This document shows positions 34,879 through 47,416 of a stretch of DNA of 64,000 nt, in pieces. The stretch lies in NCBI RefSeq assembly GCF_014805685.1, contig NC_060887.1, positions 16,584,463-16,648,462 of the forward strand, read 5' to 3'. Both the position numbers and the translations under genes were made by a program. Every line of letters starts with the position of its first letter. Position 1 is the stretch's first letter. The notes beneath the pieces are model-generated. The model searched no databases. It was not told where the DNA came from and saw only the letters and a list, made by a program, of their open reading frames with translations. The stretch is from Silurus meridionalis (taxonomy: Eukaryota > Chordata > Actinopteri > Siluriformes > Siluridae).

Positions 34879-36523
34879 AAGCAAGAAAAAAGAGTCATGC
34901 TCATGCTCCACCCTTTTGTTTTCATTATTACCATAGAGAGTGCTTTAAACACAGGAGTTTACAGAATAGAAACAACTCAATTTTTGCTTTTACTTTTCTT
35001 TCTTTTTGGTGTCTGCCTTTTGCGGTTATTGGCATGTTGTAAAAGTCATTTCCTTTGCATATAAAAAGAAATATGTGAAAAAATGTTAATAGCAAATGTC
35101 CTCATTGATTTTTTTACACTTATTACTTTACTGAAGATTCCATCACCATTATCAATTGCATCTTATTGTATTCATTTTTATAACTCTTTTGATTATCCTG
35201 CTATAGTCTTATAGTTTGATATTTATTCAATTATGGGCCAAAATGAAATGTGTTCTGTTAGTAGACCCAGAAATAAGTTTAGCTTAGTCTTAGACTGAGG
35301 ATTAGTTTATGTTTTGATATGAAAAGTTCAATGAAATTATTATGCTTAAATCATTGACTTCCATTGCACTGACTAAAAAAAGATGAAATAAGGTGCTGGA
35401 GTTGTGTCCTCATTATAGATGTAATAGAGCTAAGGAGGTCAGAATGTTAAGCAGTCCAGCTTCGGCTGCTTTTTATGGTCTCACTTCCACAGTGAAACAC
35501 TTCGGCCGGCTTCAAAGCAGCTTTACGGTTTCAACAAGGTTCTGTGGGGCTAAAACTCTCATGGTTTGGATCCCTGCCAGAGGGTGCATTTAGATTCTCC
35601 TCAAAGAGCAATGGGAAACGATTTTGTACTGAGTCTTTACTGACTCAGGCACCACAGACGTTCCTGGGATAGCGGTCATTGCAGAAATTCATCCAGAACA
35701 TTTTGGTATGCTGAAGCATCGGCCTAACTGAATTACAATCAGCCTGCTTTATGTGTATACCTTTAATTTATTTGGAAAAGTCTCCAGTCACTTTATAGCA
35801 TTAGGCCTTTTTTAGGCACATCAAGATTTCTTTCTATGTTTAAGTTAAACAGACACTCCACATGGTTAACTTTCTATGGCACAATGGAGGTAGTAGTCAG
35901 CCTGTAATTCCCAAATGTACTCTCTATTTCACGTTGCTTTAATTATTCAAGGAAAGGCTCAGCATTCTTCCTGCTACTCGTTTGGCATTACTTTTTTTTT
36001 AGACAACTGATTTAATGTGAATTGGTGAGCGGCAAATGGTTTCAGGCACATGGGTTTGGAGAACTTATTTATTGTTATAGTGGTAAATTACACCAATTAA
36101 AGGAATAAAATGTCACTAATAGTTCTTGCTGTTCTTCCTGTGAAGTACTGACTTTTAGATCTGACCCTAAATCTCAACGATATGCAGTCGATAATGAATA
36201 CAAAAACGAAGAAGAGTACATCACTTAATCCTGTCCCCAATGTGAGCCTTGGGGCCTGTTGCATCAGTATTGGGTGAGAGGTTATGTTTGGAGCAGCAGG
36301 GAGTTCCTCCAAGCCTCCCCTCCATCCCCGGTAATCTGGAATCAGACTTGTCGGTCCCTCGACATTTACTTAGATCAAGCTGCCAGATACATGCTGATTT
36401 GGCTGCAATCAAAAAAGAACACGCAATTAAAGATTAGGATTTTTAAAGAGGTATTGTCTAATAAAAAAGAAAGTAAATGCCAGATTTGCACAGACAACAA
36501 TATCATTTTAAGTCCATTTATCA
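34877..36523. other. intergenic DNA, nothing recognised
   Basis: Unique-looking sequence. No gene or known repeat was recognised. Confidence 0.4.
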
Positions 36524-36819
36524 TTTGCAACCAGAGGAGGGAAATAACGAAGTACAAATACTTCATTACTGTATTTAAGTAGATTGTTTTGGTATCAGTA
36601 CTTTACTTCACTATTTATTTTTTAGACTTTTTACTTTCACCCATTAAATCTTTACACAAATATATGTACTTTCTACTTGTTACTTTTAGTATTATTTCTC
36701 CTCATTCAGCGCTGTTTCCAGCCTATCAACCTGTCATTGCACATCTTTTTCACCATATCACTGGTGTATTTTTCCTGGCTATCAGACGTAGGTGTAGGCA
36801 TAGGCTAGCGGAGCTAACA

Positions 36820-36990
36820 ATGAGCAAGGCAACAAGAGGAATGGTTAATGTGAATTCAGAGGGAGCCACCGATGTGAAAATAAATAAAAACAAAGACATT
36901 CCTCAACACCCATGGCCATATATAAGGGAAATGTTCGAAATGATTGGTGTCAAAAAGTACTGGCTTATAAGAATTTGCCGTCAAATTTGA
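36820..36990 (+). pseudogene. hAT transposase N-terminal fragment
   Basis: ATG-initiated stretch including NKDIPQHPWPYIREMFEMIG. Its WPY..EMF motif is found at the start of the BED zinc-finger region in hAT transposases. It stops after about 57 codons, before the zinc ligands and the whole catalytic and dimerisation region. Confidence 0.55.
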
Positions 36991-37056
36991 TAAAGCACAT
37001 ACTGGTAATCTAACATTTTATTGTTATAGCTTTCTTGTCATGAGCCATTTTAATGT

Positions 37057-37281
37057 TTAAAGTTTTATAGCAGGCCACTCAAGATCTTCCTCTCCAAAGC
37101 ATGTAAACCAGATCAGGGCATTGCTATGCTGGAACAGGTTTGTGTTTCCAAGTTCAAGTGAATGCAAAATGTAATTATAGTGTATCATAAAACGTCTTGT
37201 ACAATTGTGTGCCTCCAGATTTGTCGTAACAGTTTGGGAAAGAACTACATATAGCAGTAAAGGCCAGGTATATATCATTTA
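37057..37281 (-). mobile_element. Tc1-derived relic nested in hAT element
   Basis: In reverse complement it shows CTTGAACTTGGAAACACAAA, CCTGTTCCAGCATAGCAATGCCC and GAGGAAGATCTTGAGTGGCCTG, parallel to 40229-40360. It lies wholly inside the hAT element. Confidence 0.65.
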
Positions 37282-37338
37282 TTTATTTATTTGCCATCAC
37301 CAGGCCATAGCCCAGATTGTTTTGTGATATATAAATAG

Positions 37339-37339
37339 A

Positions 37340-37378
<39 letters not shown>

Positions 37379-37379
37379 A
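37339..37379. repeat. (AAAT)n microsatellite
   Basis: About ten units, inside the hAT element. Confidence 0.95.
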
Positions 37380-37683
37380 CAAACATATTTATTTTGTTTA
37401 TATCTTAGTCTTTTCTCTGTTTGAATTCTATATGGTGGTTGCTCAGTTTTTTATTTATACATTGGTATAATGTGAGGTGCAGTTACCAGCGTGACACTAA
37501 AACAGGTAGTAGTAATGGCTACTTTTTACTTAAGTACATGTCAGAGCCCAAATATCTTTACTTTAACTTGAGTAAAAAAGTGAAGTCAGTACTTCAACTT
37601 GTACTGGAGTCTTTTAAAACATGAGTATCTGTACTATTACTTAAGTAAAAGATGTGTGTACTTTTGCCACTTCTGCTTGCAAC

Positions 37684-39158
37684 ACATATATCACTTGCAA
37701 CAGATTTTGAATCATTGACCAGAAATAGATGAAGTGTGTGGTTCTTCTCCTAAATATGACAAATCCTCATTGTGACAAAAACAACTCCACCTCAAAAAGC
37801 ATGAGGGAATCTCTGATGATGTTAACTAGAAAAACACCCAATGTATGCGCTGTCACCTTCGTAATCTTTGGCCTTCCTTAGGTCACCTCCGCCTTCAGAG
37901 CTGGTGTTAGTAATGTAATCGGAGAGCATGTAACGCTCATTAATAACTAATGAAAATGACATTAAAAACTTTTTATTAGTTAAAAGGAAAAACCTTTTTA
38001 AGGGATTCAGATCTGCCAATCTCCCACTTTAATATGAGGGTTTTTAGTCCGAGAGCAATGGGTCCACACTACAGTATCCCTTGTTAGTTTCCTAAATGAA
38101 CACAAAGTTAAACTCTTTAAAACAATTGAAAGAATAGTTCACTCCAGCCAGACCTAAATGTTTAGACCCAACAACTTAAATATGAACACGAGACGTCCTT
38201 CTTCTTCCACTAAATGTTTGTTCTTGAGAAGACTGCTCTTTTAGGCACAAGAGCAAGGGAAATCAGTTTAGCAGAACAAAAATAAACACTAATTAGTATT
38301 TATTTATCCTGGAATTGCTGGCAATTACACAGTCTGAAGAGGGAAGTGAAACATTTACCTTTTTAACAGCACTTTCAGAAGAGCTGAAATTTTCTGACTA
38401 TGCAGTGTGCATTTGTCTTGTAAAAAGTTTCTATTTTGTAAAGTAATACTAGTATTAAGTAGTCATTTAAATCATTGACTTCCTTTGCCTGATTTTTTTT
38501 TTACCAATTGTCTTCCAAGGTATCTTGATTAATTGCTGCAAAACATTCTTAAAGAAAGCACGGTTGGGGAAAAAAAGAGTTACGAAAAATATTTAACATA
38601 TTAGTGTCTGTGGCCTAAATACGTATAATGAACTGGTTTTAAAACTGTGAAAATGATATTTCCTGTATTAGTCTGCTGTAGGTCCTGAGGATATTGTGAA
38701 TCAAAAAGGAGACAAGAGAGGTCAAGGTCACAAACAGAATTAAGATAGATGACTCATAGGAGATCTGCACAGGCGCAAGTCATTTAATCATCCCATATGC
38801 ACTCAGGTTAATCCATCTGACCAGTAGTATAGATTAAAAGCAAATAAATCTTGTCTGCTGATATCTGTTTTTTTGTCCTAGACATACAGTATATTTAAAA
38901 ATAAGATACTGACACTAGTTTTAAAAGACCATATAATATTTGAAGGAGTAGAGAATGAATACACTTTTTTAAAGAATTAAAATATTATTACCTGAACTTC
39001 ATAATTCTTTGAAAAACTGCCCACAGTGACGCTTTCAGTTTGGGATTTAGTTTGTAAAATACTGTAATTGTTAAATCCATTTTTAAAACTGCAGCATCCC
39101 TACAGAATTACAGCTCAGGTTAGAAAATAATTGTTCCTTTGAGACACATTTTTTGTCA
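37684..39158. other. intergenic DNA, nothing recognised
   Basis: AT-rich, no recognised feature. Confidence 0.4.
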
Positions 39159-39161
39159 TGT

Positions 39162-39230
<69 letters not shown>

Positions 39231-39248
39231 TGTGTGTGTGTGTGTGTA
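39159..39248. repeat. (TG)n microsatellite
   Basis: About 45 TG units with single TTTG and TATG interruptions. Confidence 0.97.
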
Positions 39249-40228
39249 TAGCCATCATATCCAAGGGCATGCCACCCCAGGCCAGCTGGAACCATTTACC
39301 CTCTGATATACAGGCCTGTCTTGAGTGCAGATTCAAACTGCGAAAAGAAAGCTCCTTCTGTTTTCTACCCATGACAATCACTTCCTGACTGCAAGCTGAA
39401 CCCCTGTAAAATCATAGCCTTTTTTCCCTATATGATTGATCTAATGGTTTTGGGGGCGAAGAAGCAATAGAAAAATGAAGAATTGTGGGGAAACACTGAA
39501 ACAATATTGTGCAATTTAGACAATAGAGTAGAAGTATAAATGACATATAATGCAATGTATATGCCCTTTGGTTAGTCATAGCATGTGGTGGACATGCCAG
39601 GATTTGCCTGCAGATGGGCTTTTGCTCATCAAAGAACCCAATCTTCAGTGGGGGCAAGTAGGATTAGCTCGTATACCCAGAGGCGTCTGCATTGTGTCAT
39701 TTCCCGAACCTGTGGAAATGGGGAACACATTAGAAATCCAAAGTGATTCTCATACATCCTGGGAACATCTGGGTGCATTGGTTATTATGCCATAACACAA
39801 AGAATGGAGCCATTGTTTTAGCCAATTACACAACCATATACTGCCAAGCATATCCTGCAGCAGAGGGAATGGTCTGTAGATAGTGTTGTGGTAGTAATTT
39901 GCATGGTTTCTTTATGAAAAGGCTCTTATGTTGCTATTGAAAACACAACACATCTCATGTAGTCTGCTCCTAATCACCTCATAAATACACTTCTGGAGGG
40001 GATCCACTGACGGAAAAGCCATAGTAAAGTTGATATTGTAGAAACGATAACCATTTCCTTACGATCTTCAAGAAAAAGAAACAGATCAAATGTGCTGATT
40101 TTAGGCAGATCAACCAAAAACAATAGAAAAAATATACAGCGTGTCTCAAAAGTCTCCATAAATGAGAAAATAACTTATTTTTTAGCAAGATTTCCTATAT
40201 AAAATATGCCTTTTAATAATAATAACAT
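39249..40228. other. intergenic DNA, nothing recognised
   Basis: No recognised gene or repeat. Confidence 0.4.
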
Positions 40229-40618
40229 GTTGTGTTCGCTTGAACTTGGAAAGCCAAACCTGTTCAAGCATTGCAATGCCCCGGTGCCCAAAGTGAACTC
40301 CTTGAAGATATGGTTTGCATGGTTTGTAGAGAAAGATCTTGAGTGGCTTGCTATAATCTCAACCCGATTAAACACCTTAGGGATGAACTGGAATACTGAC
40401 TGCACTCCAGGCCTTCACACCCTACAATGGTACCTGACTTTAATAACACCCATGAAGTGGATGAAACAAATGTTCCCAAGCACAGTCAAAAATCTAGTGG
40501 AACATCTTCCCAGAGGAGTGGAGGGAATTATAAGAGCAAACTGGGATTAAATGTGCCATGTGATGCTCAAAAAGCACATACCACACTTGGTGCCTGCAAA
40601 CTTTTGGCAACATAGTAT
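40229..40618 (+). mobile_element. Tc1-derived relic (transposase C-terminal part)
   Basis: CCTGTTCAAGCATTGCAATGCCCCGGTGCCCAAAG-type sequence, AGAAAGATCTTGAGTGG, CCGATTAAACACCTTAGGGATGAACTGGAA (degenerate NP.EHLRDELE) and AGTGGAACATCTTCCCAGAGGAGTGGA. It ends near CAAACTTTTGGC, the usual right end of this family. Frameshifts prevent any full frame. Confidence 0.75.
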
Positions 40619-40787
40619 GTTGAGAAACAAAATATAGATCCACTATGTGCAACCTGAATGGCATGGCATGTACCTAAAAAATATTGTGGTAGTCATAGTG
40701 GTAAAATGTACACTGGGTTTTGACTAAATCACCAACAGTGCCAACAACAAAAAATATATTTTTATATACATACATACATACACATAC

Positions 40788-40789
<2 letters not shown>

Positions 40790-40858
<69 letters not shown>
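40790..40858. repeat. (TG)n microsatellite
   Basis: About 34 TG units, preceded by a short (TACA)n run at about 40766-40784, and abutting the left end of the next Tc1 relic. Confidence 0.97.
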
Positions 40859-40861
<3 letters not shown>

Positions 40862-42185
40862 GACACACTTTCTTGTTCAGCAGTTTATCTATTTTTGTTA
40901 TTGTAATGTTGTCACACTCATGACATTCTCTCATCAGATTCTCAAGGTAGTCACCTGTAATGGTTTTCAGTTCACATATGTGCCTTGTTAAATTTGGACA
41001 TTTTTTGCTTCCTTAATGTGCTTTAGGCCATCAGTTACCTTTTGCAGAGGAAATGAGGAAGTACAGAATCAATAGCCATATTACTGCTGCTACAGCTACT
41101 GTACAAATCAATCTTATAGCAAGAAATCTTGTGTTTAGAGAAACAAATGATCCACTTAGTTCATTTAAAGAAAGATTTCAAGAACTTCAAATGTATCCCC
41201 AAGTGCAGTGTACCAAACTATCAAATACTATGATGAAACAGGTTCTAATGAGGACCATCCGAGAAATGTAAGACCAAAAGCTACCTCTGCTGCAAAGTAT
41301 AAGTTTATTAGAATACCAGCCTCAGAAACCACTGATTTACATTAATGTTTTTCAGTTTTGAGTTCAAGTGCCAGATTCTGTATATTTCAACATCCACACT
41401 TCAGAGGAGACTGCATAAATCAGACCTTGCGAATTGTGGCAAAGAACTATTAATTCGGGAAAACAAAAAGCAGAAGAGAACTGTTGGGGCCAAGAGACAC
41501 AAAAAAATGGACAGTGATCAGTGGAAAACCATCTTGTGGTCTGATGAGTTCAAATTTAAGATTTTTGGGTTTAACTGCTGAGTTTTTGTTAAATGTGCAA
41601 AGGGTGAACTGTTGGTTCCTAAATGTATGGCTTCTACTTTGAAGCATGGAGGAGGAGGTATGATGCTGTGGTGATGTTTTGCTGATGACACTGTTGGGGA
41701 TTTTGTCAAAACCACCATGAATTCCTTAGCATTTTGCAGGTCCATCCCTTTTTCCATCCCATCCAGTTTGCTCTCAGTGGAACCATTATTTGTTTTTCAA
41801 AAGGACAATGACCCCAAACACACCTGTCGGTTATGAGTTATTTGTTCAAGAATGAGAATGATGGAGTGCTTCATCAGATTTCCTGGCCTCCTCAATCGCC
41901 TGATCTATATCCAGCTGAGATTGTTTGGCATGAGTTGGACCAGAGAGTGAAGGTAAAGCAGCAAATACTCAACAAGTCGGGAAACTTGTCAGAGAACCTG
42001 GAAAACCAATCTTGGTGGCTACCTCATAAGACTGACTGAGAGAATGCCAAGAGTGTGCAAAGTTGTCATCAAAGCAAAAATATGCTACTTTGAAGAATCA
42101 AAAACATAAAACATTCTGGGCTATTTAACATTTTGTTTGCTACATAATGTTATTTCATAGTTTGGATGTTGTCAATATTAATGTA
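40859..42185 (+). mobile_element. decayed Tc1-like element, second family
   Basis: The left end TTTGGACACACTTTCTTGTTCA and the following CAGATTCTCAAGGTAGTCACCTGTAATGG are the 5' flank of a common teleost Tc1 family. The right side reaches TTATTTCATAGTTTGGATG and ACAATGTTGAAAATA, but the terminal repeat itself is lost. Confidence 0.75.
41200..42075 (+). pseudogene. Tc1 transposase pseudogene
   Basis: Read across shifting frames it shows YYDETGSNEDHPRN (about 41220-41262), STSTLQRRLHKS (about 41390), ILWSDEFKFKIFG (first catalytic Asp, about 41532-41570), LKHGGGGMMLW (about 41640), VFQKDNDPKHTC (second Asp, about 41790-41826) and WPPQSPDLYPAEIVWHELD (third acidic residue, about 41884-41940). 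Stop codons occur near 41270, 41345, 41580 and 41672, with several frameshifts. It is clearly inactive, and from a different Tc1 family than the intact copy at 1.1 kb. Confidence 0.85.
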
Positions 42186-42239
42186 CAATGTTGAAAATAA
42201 CAAAAAAAAAATTAAACTCTACCTCCTTCAAACAGCAAC

Positions 42240-42537
42240 CAGGGTTCTCAAGTGGCACAATAGAAAAACATTTGTTCTATGATTGGAGATCACAAGTGAA
42301 TCCTGATGATGCCACAACCATGGTTATCGAGCCAAAAATGGCATTAATGTCTCAGCTGTCTCTTACAGAATTACTAGATGGTATTGGGGACTTTTCTCTG
42401 TGTGCTCCCTTTACTGTTCTGTTATGCAGCTTGAATACATTTCAAAAGAGTGGTTATTGCGTGCACAGTAAGTTGGAATCGGATGAATGGCAATTGGCGG
42501 GTGATCAAATTGAGGAGAAAATAGGGAGAAATTAAAC
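42240..42537 (+). repeat. tRNA-derived SINE-like repeat
   Basis: Starts with a head resembling a degenerate tRNA promoter (GTGGCACAATAGAAAAACATTTG, then a box-B-like GATCACAAGTGAATCC). It runs through a body with TTTCAAAAGAGTGGTTATTGCG and GGATGAATGGCAATTGG, and ends GAGGAGAAAATAGGGAGAAA. This order matches a repeat I know from ostariophysan fish. It is not a functional tRNA. Confidence 0.55.
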
Positions 42538-43895
42538 CATAAGTGTACCAGTGACCTTGAAGCTGTGAGGCTGTTCAATACTCATTCTCATTGTGATTGA
42601 ATCTTTGCTTCTATTTTGAAGTCAGATTTCAAACTAAGAGAGCTTCTGTGTTTCTTACAACAATGTCTACAAATGGAGTTGACAACATAGTAAATGCATG
42701 GTGATCACAGTTCTTCAGTGGTTCCTTTACACTCAGCTCTGAGTTGTCTGTGATTACCTGTGTGCTGACGCATTTTCCCTAAACATGACATCACTAAGGG
42801 AGATCCTGGAACACCCTATTAGAAGCTGTGGGACTGTTTCCAATACCTCACTGGGTTATTCTGTAATAACCTGAGATTTTAGGCATAGTTTGTTTAAAGT
42901 AGCACACATATACAGTTGTATTCAGTTTTACTGGGCATGGTAGCGTTTGTGATTATTGACAACACAATCTACAATCTAAACTACAAAAGTACCCTTTGTT
43001 GATAGAAATTAGTTTTTAATTTGCGAAATACAAGACATAATTGCACTTGATTATCTGCAGCATGTCAGATCATTCTGTAAACGTGACCACTTAAATCAAT
43101 ATAGTGTGCAGCCTAACCCACTTTGTCATTAATCATGCTAATCTATGAGGTTAACATATGGATACCACTGAAACCCAGTCTGTTCAGAAAGAGCCAGTGA
43201 AAACAAAATGGGTGTGTTTCTGTAGTAGAATGATGCTTAGAGTGTGCTGGGTATGAAGTTCTGCAGTCTAATATTTAAACATGCAGTAGGCTGCCATCAT
43301 ATTCCATTATCCAATGATAATTATTGTTAACAGCCCACATGAGTTCACTGAGTGGCTGCCGGCTGGGAAATGTCTGGCTACGACAAGTTTCCAGTAAGCA
43401 ACTGAGACAGACTTGAAGGTGGTTTGTTACTGGTGTCGTTTGTACTTGTGTGGGCTTTGGCTTTTATGCACCTGTGTTGCCTATAGTATTGAGAACGTCA
43501 TGCCTAAAATGAATCAATATTGGTACATGAAAACCAACAGTCTTGACAGAAAACTATCTTAACAAAAAGTACGAAATGATACTATAATGGCAAGATAAAA
43601 GAAGTACAAGTACAAACAAGTACAAAGTTGAGGCCGAAAACCTGACATTTTTCCCCACCACACTCCCTCTTCAGGTCAATATCACAAGACACACAAATAT
43701 GTTTTGTTATGCTGTATATTCGGTATCTTGAACATTATATTGTGTAAAGTCATGCTAAATGCATTAAGAATATTGAGAAAGTAATCCACCTCATTTGTGT
43801 TTATTACTTATTTGCGTTTTCTGTGGTTATGCGACTTACTATTGCCCACTGGACACCAAAAGCATTAAGTAATTTATTCTGTGTAATAGCCAGCT
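42538..43895. other. intergenic DNA, nothing recognised
   Basis: No recognised gene or repeat. Confidence 0.4.
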
Positions 43896-43995
43896 TTTTC
43901 TTTTCTTTTCTTTTCTTTTCTTTTCTTTTCTTTTCTTTTCTTTTCTTTTCTTTTCTTTTCTTTTCTTTTCTTTTCTTTTCTTTTCTTTTCTTTTT
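43896..43995. repeat. (TTTTC)n pentanucleotide array
   Basis: About 20 perfect TTTTC units forming an uninterrupted 100-base pyrimidine strand. The poly-Lys/Glu reading frames across it are artefacts of the repeat. Confidence 0.98.
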
Positions 43996-45109
43996 ACAGC
44001 TGATGATAATGCAATTGTTCCTGGTAAACACAAAACAGCAAACACAATCCACAACCATTAATACTAGCCACTCATAATACTGTGCATAGCCACTACATGT
44101 AACATTTCAGCTCAGCTTTTTCTATACTGGACAAGCAAAAAAGCCCACAAATTACACCTATGAGGCCTAAGTTACTATTTTACTTATAGTGAGCAATACA
44201 TCCTCACCCACCTAGGGGTGTGGAAATGAGATCACACTCAGTTCAGCCCCAGAATCTGTCTCGCTGTCTCCCCCAACCCCCCCACTCACCACCACCCAAA
44301 GATTTATAAGGTCACAAAATGACGAATGACAGCTGATTTATGTCATGTGACTTTAAAAATTTGCACCATCCTGAATGAATGGTACCACTGTGACATTTAG
44401 TGCACTGACCTTCCCCTAACTGTCAAAAGATTCTACAGAATCCTCTAAGGAGCCTTTAGTGAAACTAATTAACTAATAGGATTTGGTCATGTTTCACAGG
44501 TTAAAACATCCAACAAGCCATGAAGACATATTCAGGTTATTGGCAACAAATGTATCTAGAATGGTGACTTTTATCCCAGATGTGCGAGTTTCTACTAAGT
44601 AGTATGACGGTGCAAAGAAAACTAAATTCTGTGAAAACTCTGAAGGGGGTGGGGTGGTTACCCCCCACAAGGACATCTGCCTTCACTCTTCAACCTTAAA
44701 TTCTCTGCAATAGGACTTGTATGTCATTAGAAGAAAATAGGGTTGGAAGGAGGCTGTGGGGCATGTAGTTCTGCTCAGTGGAGTTTTACTTTTCCCCTGC
44801 ACTTAGCTCTAACCTTGATATTATGAACATGTTATTGAAGACCCACCTGGCAGGGATTTGAAGTAGTGTGTGATTTCAGCCAAGAACACTGACTTCCAGG
44901 CCATTAAACAGACTTGTATGATAAAAAAAGAAAACCCCTTTAAAACATTGACCTGTAAGGTTTATTTGTGGTGAGTTACAGTAAGCCTGTGGATTTTATG
45001 CCATTTTAAATTCTACACCTTGATGCCAAGTCATTCTCATAGGATTCAATCTACACATCTCTCCTTCTATAGGCTTCTTTTAATGTTTTGTCCTCGTGTT
45101 CTTGTATAT
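43996..45109. other. intergenic DNA, nothing recognised
   Basis: No recognised gene or repeat. Confidence 0.4.
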
Positions 45110-45645
45110 ACACATTTCACTTTATTGGCAACACTTGTACACCTGTGAATTCAAGCATTTGTTCAATCAGTCAATTATGCACAACAGAGCAATGCATTAA
45201 ATCCTGCAGATACAGGTCAAGGGCTTCAGTTAATGTTCACATAAAAAAGTGATCTTAGTGACCCTGGCATAGTTAGTGGTGCCATATGGGCTAGTTTGTG
45301 TTTTTAGAAACTGCTGATCTCCGGGGATTTTCACGCATAACTGTCCCTAGAGTTTACACAGGATTGTGCAAAAAACTAAAAACATCCAGCGAGCGGAAGT
45401 TCTACAGGCAGAAACGTCCTGTTGATTAGGAAGGTCAGAGGACAATGGCCAGACTGGTTCCAGCTGACAGGAAGGCAGCAGTAATTCAAATCACCACTTA
45501 TTACAATTGTGGTAAGCAGAAGAGCATCACAGATGCAAAACATGTTTTGTTTTTAGGTGGGTGGGCTACAATAGTAGAAGATCCAAGAGGTTTTGCTCGT
45601 GTCAGCGGAGAAATGGAATTTGCAACCTCATAAACACATTATTGG
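45110..45645 (+). mobile_element. decayed Tc1-like element (same family as 3188-3900)
   Basis: Begins near ATTTCACTTTATTGGCAACAC and contains GAAACTGCTGATCTCCGGGG, TTTTCACGCATAACTGTCCC, CATCCAGCGAGCGGAAGTTCT, GGACAATGGCCAGACTGGTTC and AAGCAGAAGAGCATCAC. These run in the order of the transposase N-terminal half of this family. The catalytic half is missing and there are stops. Confidence 0.78.
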
Positions 45646-45897
45646 GCATTGGAAAAATGTCAGACAATGTCATTTTTATTATAAAATGCAATTGTATATC
45701 TTTTGATGCCATCCTTGCTGATCTTATTTCCCTGAACATCACACATGAAGTCTCCTCTTATTTAAAACTGTCTTACAAAATGAAAGTTTGTTTTGGCATA
45801 TTTGAAAGTACAGCTGTAAGGGTGTGTAGCCTGTAATTATGTCCATTGTTATGTCAATATATTAGTTATTATTACTTTGTTTGAATTATTTTAACTA

Positions 45898-46036
45898 GCA
45901 GGAGAAGGTTTATGGATGTGGTGAGGGAAGACATGCAGGTAGTGGGTTTGAAAGATGCAGATGTAGAGAACAGGGGGTATGGAGACGGATGATCCGCTGT
46001 GACAACCGCTTATGGGAGCAGCCAAAAGAAGAAGAG
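45898..46036 (+). mobile_element. 5'-truncated RTE LINE 3' end
   Basis: GGAGAAGGTTTATGGATGTGG through GGAGACGGATGATCCGCTGT to AAAAGAAGAAGAG parallels the end of the RTE element at 8080-8222. Confidence 0.85.
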
Positions 46037-46714
46037 TTTTTAAGTAATTTTTTATATATTGTATGTAGGCATTAATTAAACTAATTTAATATGTCTTCCT
46101 AAAACTCCTAATATGATGACATGCTACTCAGATCTCTCAGATTTAGTGGTTGTGAAACCTACTGTGGAGGAGCAGAGTGTATATTTAACCTTATTTCCCT
46201 GTGGTGGGCTATGTGATTGTCTGCAACCCAGACTCTAGCTGTCACACCATGGTGTCTCCTGTGGTTTAACCTGCAGACCTTTTCTAGCTGGGTTTGTTAT
46301 GTTAGAGAGTGGTTAATTTCCTGTCACTATCCTCCAGAACAATCTTATACTCAAAAGAGTGCACTATAGGGATTGCTGTTTTTTATTATGCACAAAGTCA
46401 ATATTATTTCATTAACTATGAAAACAAAAGGACACGTGTGATAAAATGGTTTTAATTCGTTAATTCATTCAAACGGAACCAATTATTAGCATTACTATAG
46501 TGCAATATCATTCACTGGTGTCTATTTTGATTTTGAAAGTAGGTTTTAATAAACAGTGTGTGACTGCCAACTGCAGTCATAATCAAGTATTTTGATAAAA
46601 CAAACACTTATCAGATAATTTGGTATTTTTAGCTCGATGGCTATCTTATGATTTAATAAGTCATGTGTTTCCTGTGGTGACTCCCACAGCTCAGAAATGC
46701 TATGTCGCATTTTG
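46037..46714. other. intergenic DNA, nothing recognised
   Basis: No recognised gene or repeat. Confidence 0.4.
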
Positions 46715-46985
46715 AACGTGATTATCTGTTGATTAAGCCTCTTGCTGTTACTGAACTAACAAGACATTGTTTCTTGCTTCTTCTTATTTTTGCTGGAAAG
46801 CCTTCTGTGTAGATGTTTTTTTTGAACATTGTTCTATGATCAAATTATTTTGCTGATGTAGAGGCTGAAGCTTTACTTTTTGGCAAAGATCAGACATGAT
46901 TCCAAAGAATTATCTGCCAGGCCACAGCTCAGTCTTCAATTACAAACCTTTGACGCTGCAGTTTTCCAGTGACTTGAGCAATATA
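46715..46985 (+). repeat. local duplicated module, copy A
   Basis: Aligns along its length with 47417-47652. Shared blocks include TTGATTAA.CC.CTTGCTGTTA, GAACAAGACAT-like, TGTAGAGGCTG.AGCTTTA, GCCAAAG.TCAG.CATGATTCCA, AATTATCTGCCAG.CCACA and GTCTTCAATTA. It has no coding potential. The offset of about 660-700 bp varies because of indels. Confidence 0.7.
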
Positions 46986-47416
46986 ACTGAAATACAGCTT
47001 TTGAAATATAGAAGAAACATTGAAACTAAGACATAAGTGAGTGCCACAGTGAAATATGACTGTGAATGTTATGCAAAAAATATTTTAATAGTATGTTTAT
47101 TAAAACTGTAATTGTTTAAATTGATTTGTAGTTTTACAGGTATGTTATCATTGTATCTGTATTAACTATTAGAGACACGATGATGTAGCCCACAATAATA
47201 CTAATTAAGTTATACAATTATATTTCAGGTAAACCTCACTAAAATCAACTGCATGGTTCTGTCTTTAAGACGAGTATTGAGTATATATTAATGTTCAGTG
47301 AAAATTAGCAGAAAGCCCAAAGTTTACATCTGCCAATGAATCTAGGTTACTGGTCTCTTTAAAGGGTCCAATACTTCATTCCAGTATGTTAAAGGGTACA
47401 TACCAACTACATTTCA

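Larger units (their letters stand above)
36532..37675 (+). mobile_element. hAT-type DNA transposon, deleted, with target duplication
   Basis: Begins CAGAGGAGGGAAATAACGAAGTAC and ends GTACTTTTGCCACTTCTG, imperfect inverted ends of hAT type. Flanks TTTGCAAC (36524-36531) and CTTGCAAC (37676-37683) match at 7 of 8 positions, the 8-bp duplication expected of hAT. The interior holds the start of a hAT transposase (36820-36990), a reversed Tc1-derived relic (37057-37281) and an (AAAT)n tract. Confidence 0.75.

Noticed and set aside
39083..39388. Thr-His and Val-Cys repeat proteins
   Set aside because: They are translations of the (TG)n microsatellite. The same holds for the frames at 40674-40991.
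42248..42310. A tRNA gene at the head of the SINE-like repeat
   Set aside because: The internal promoter boxes are degenerate and no cloverleaf with proper arms can be drawn.
43804..44077. Open frames rich in Lys/Glu or Phe/Leu/Ser across 43.9 kb
   Set aside because: They are translations of the (TTTTC)n array, not genes.
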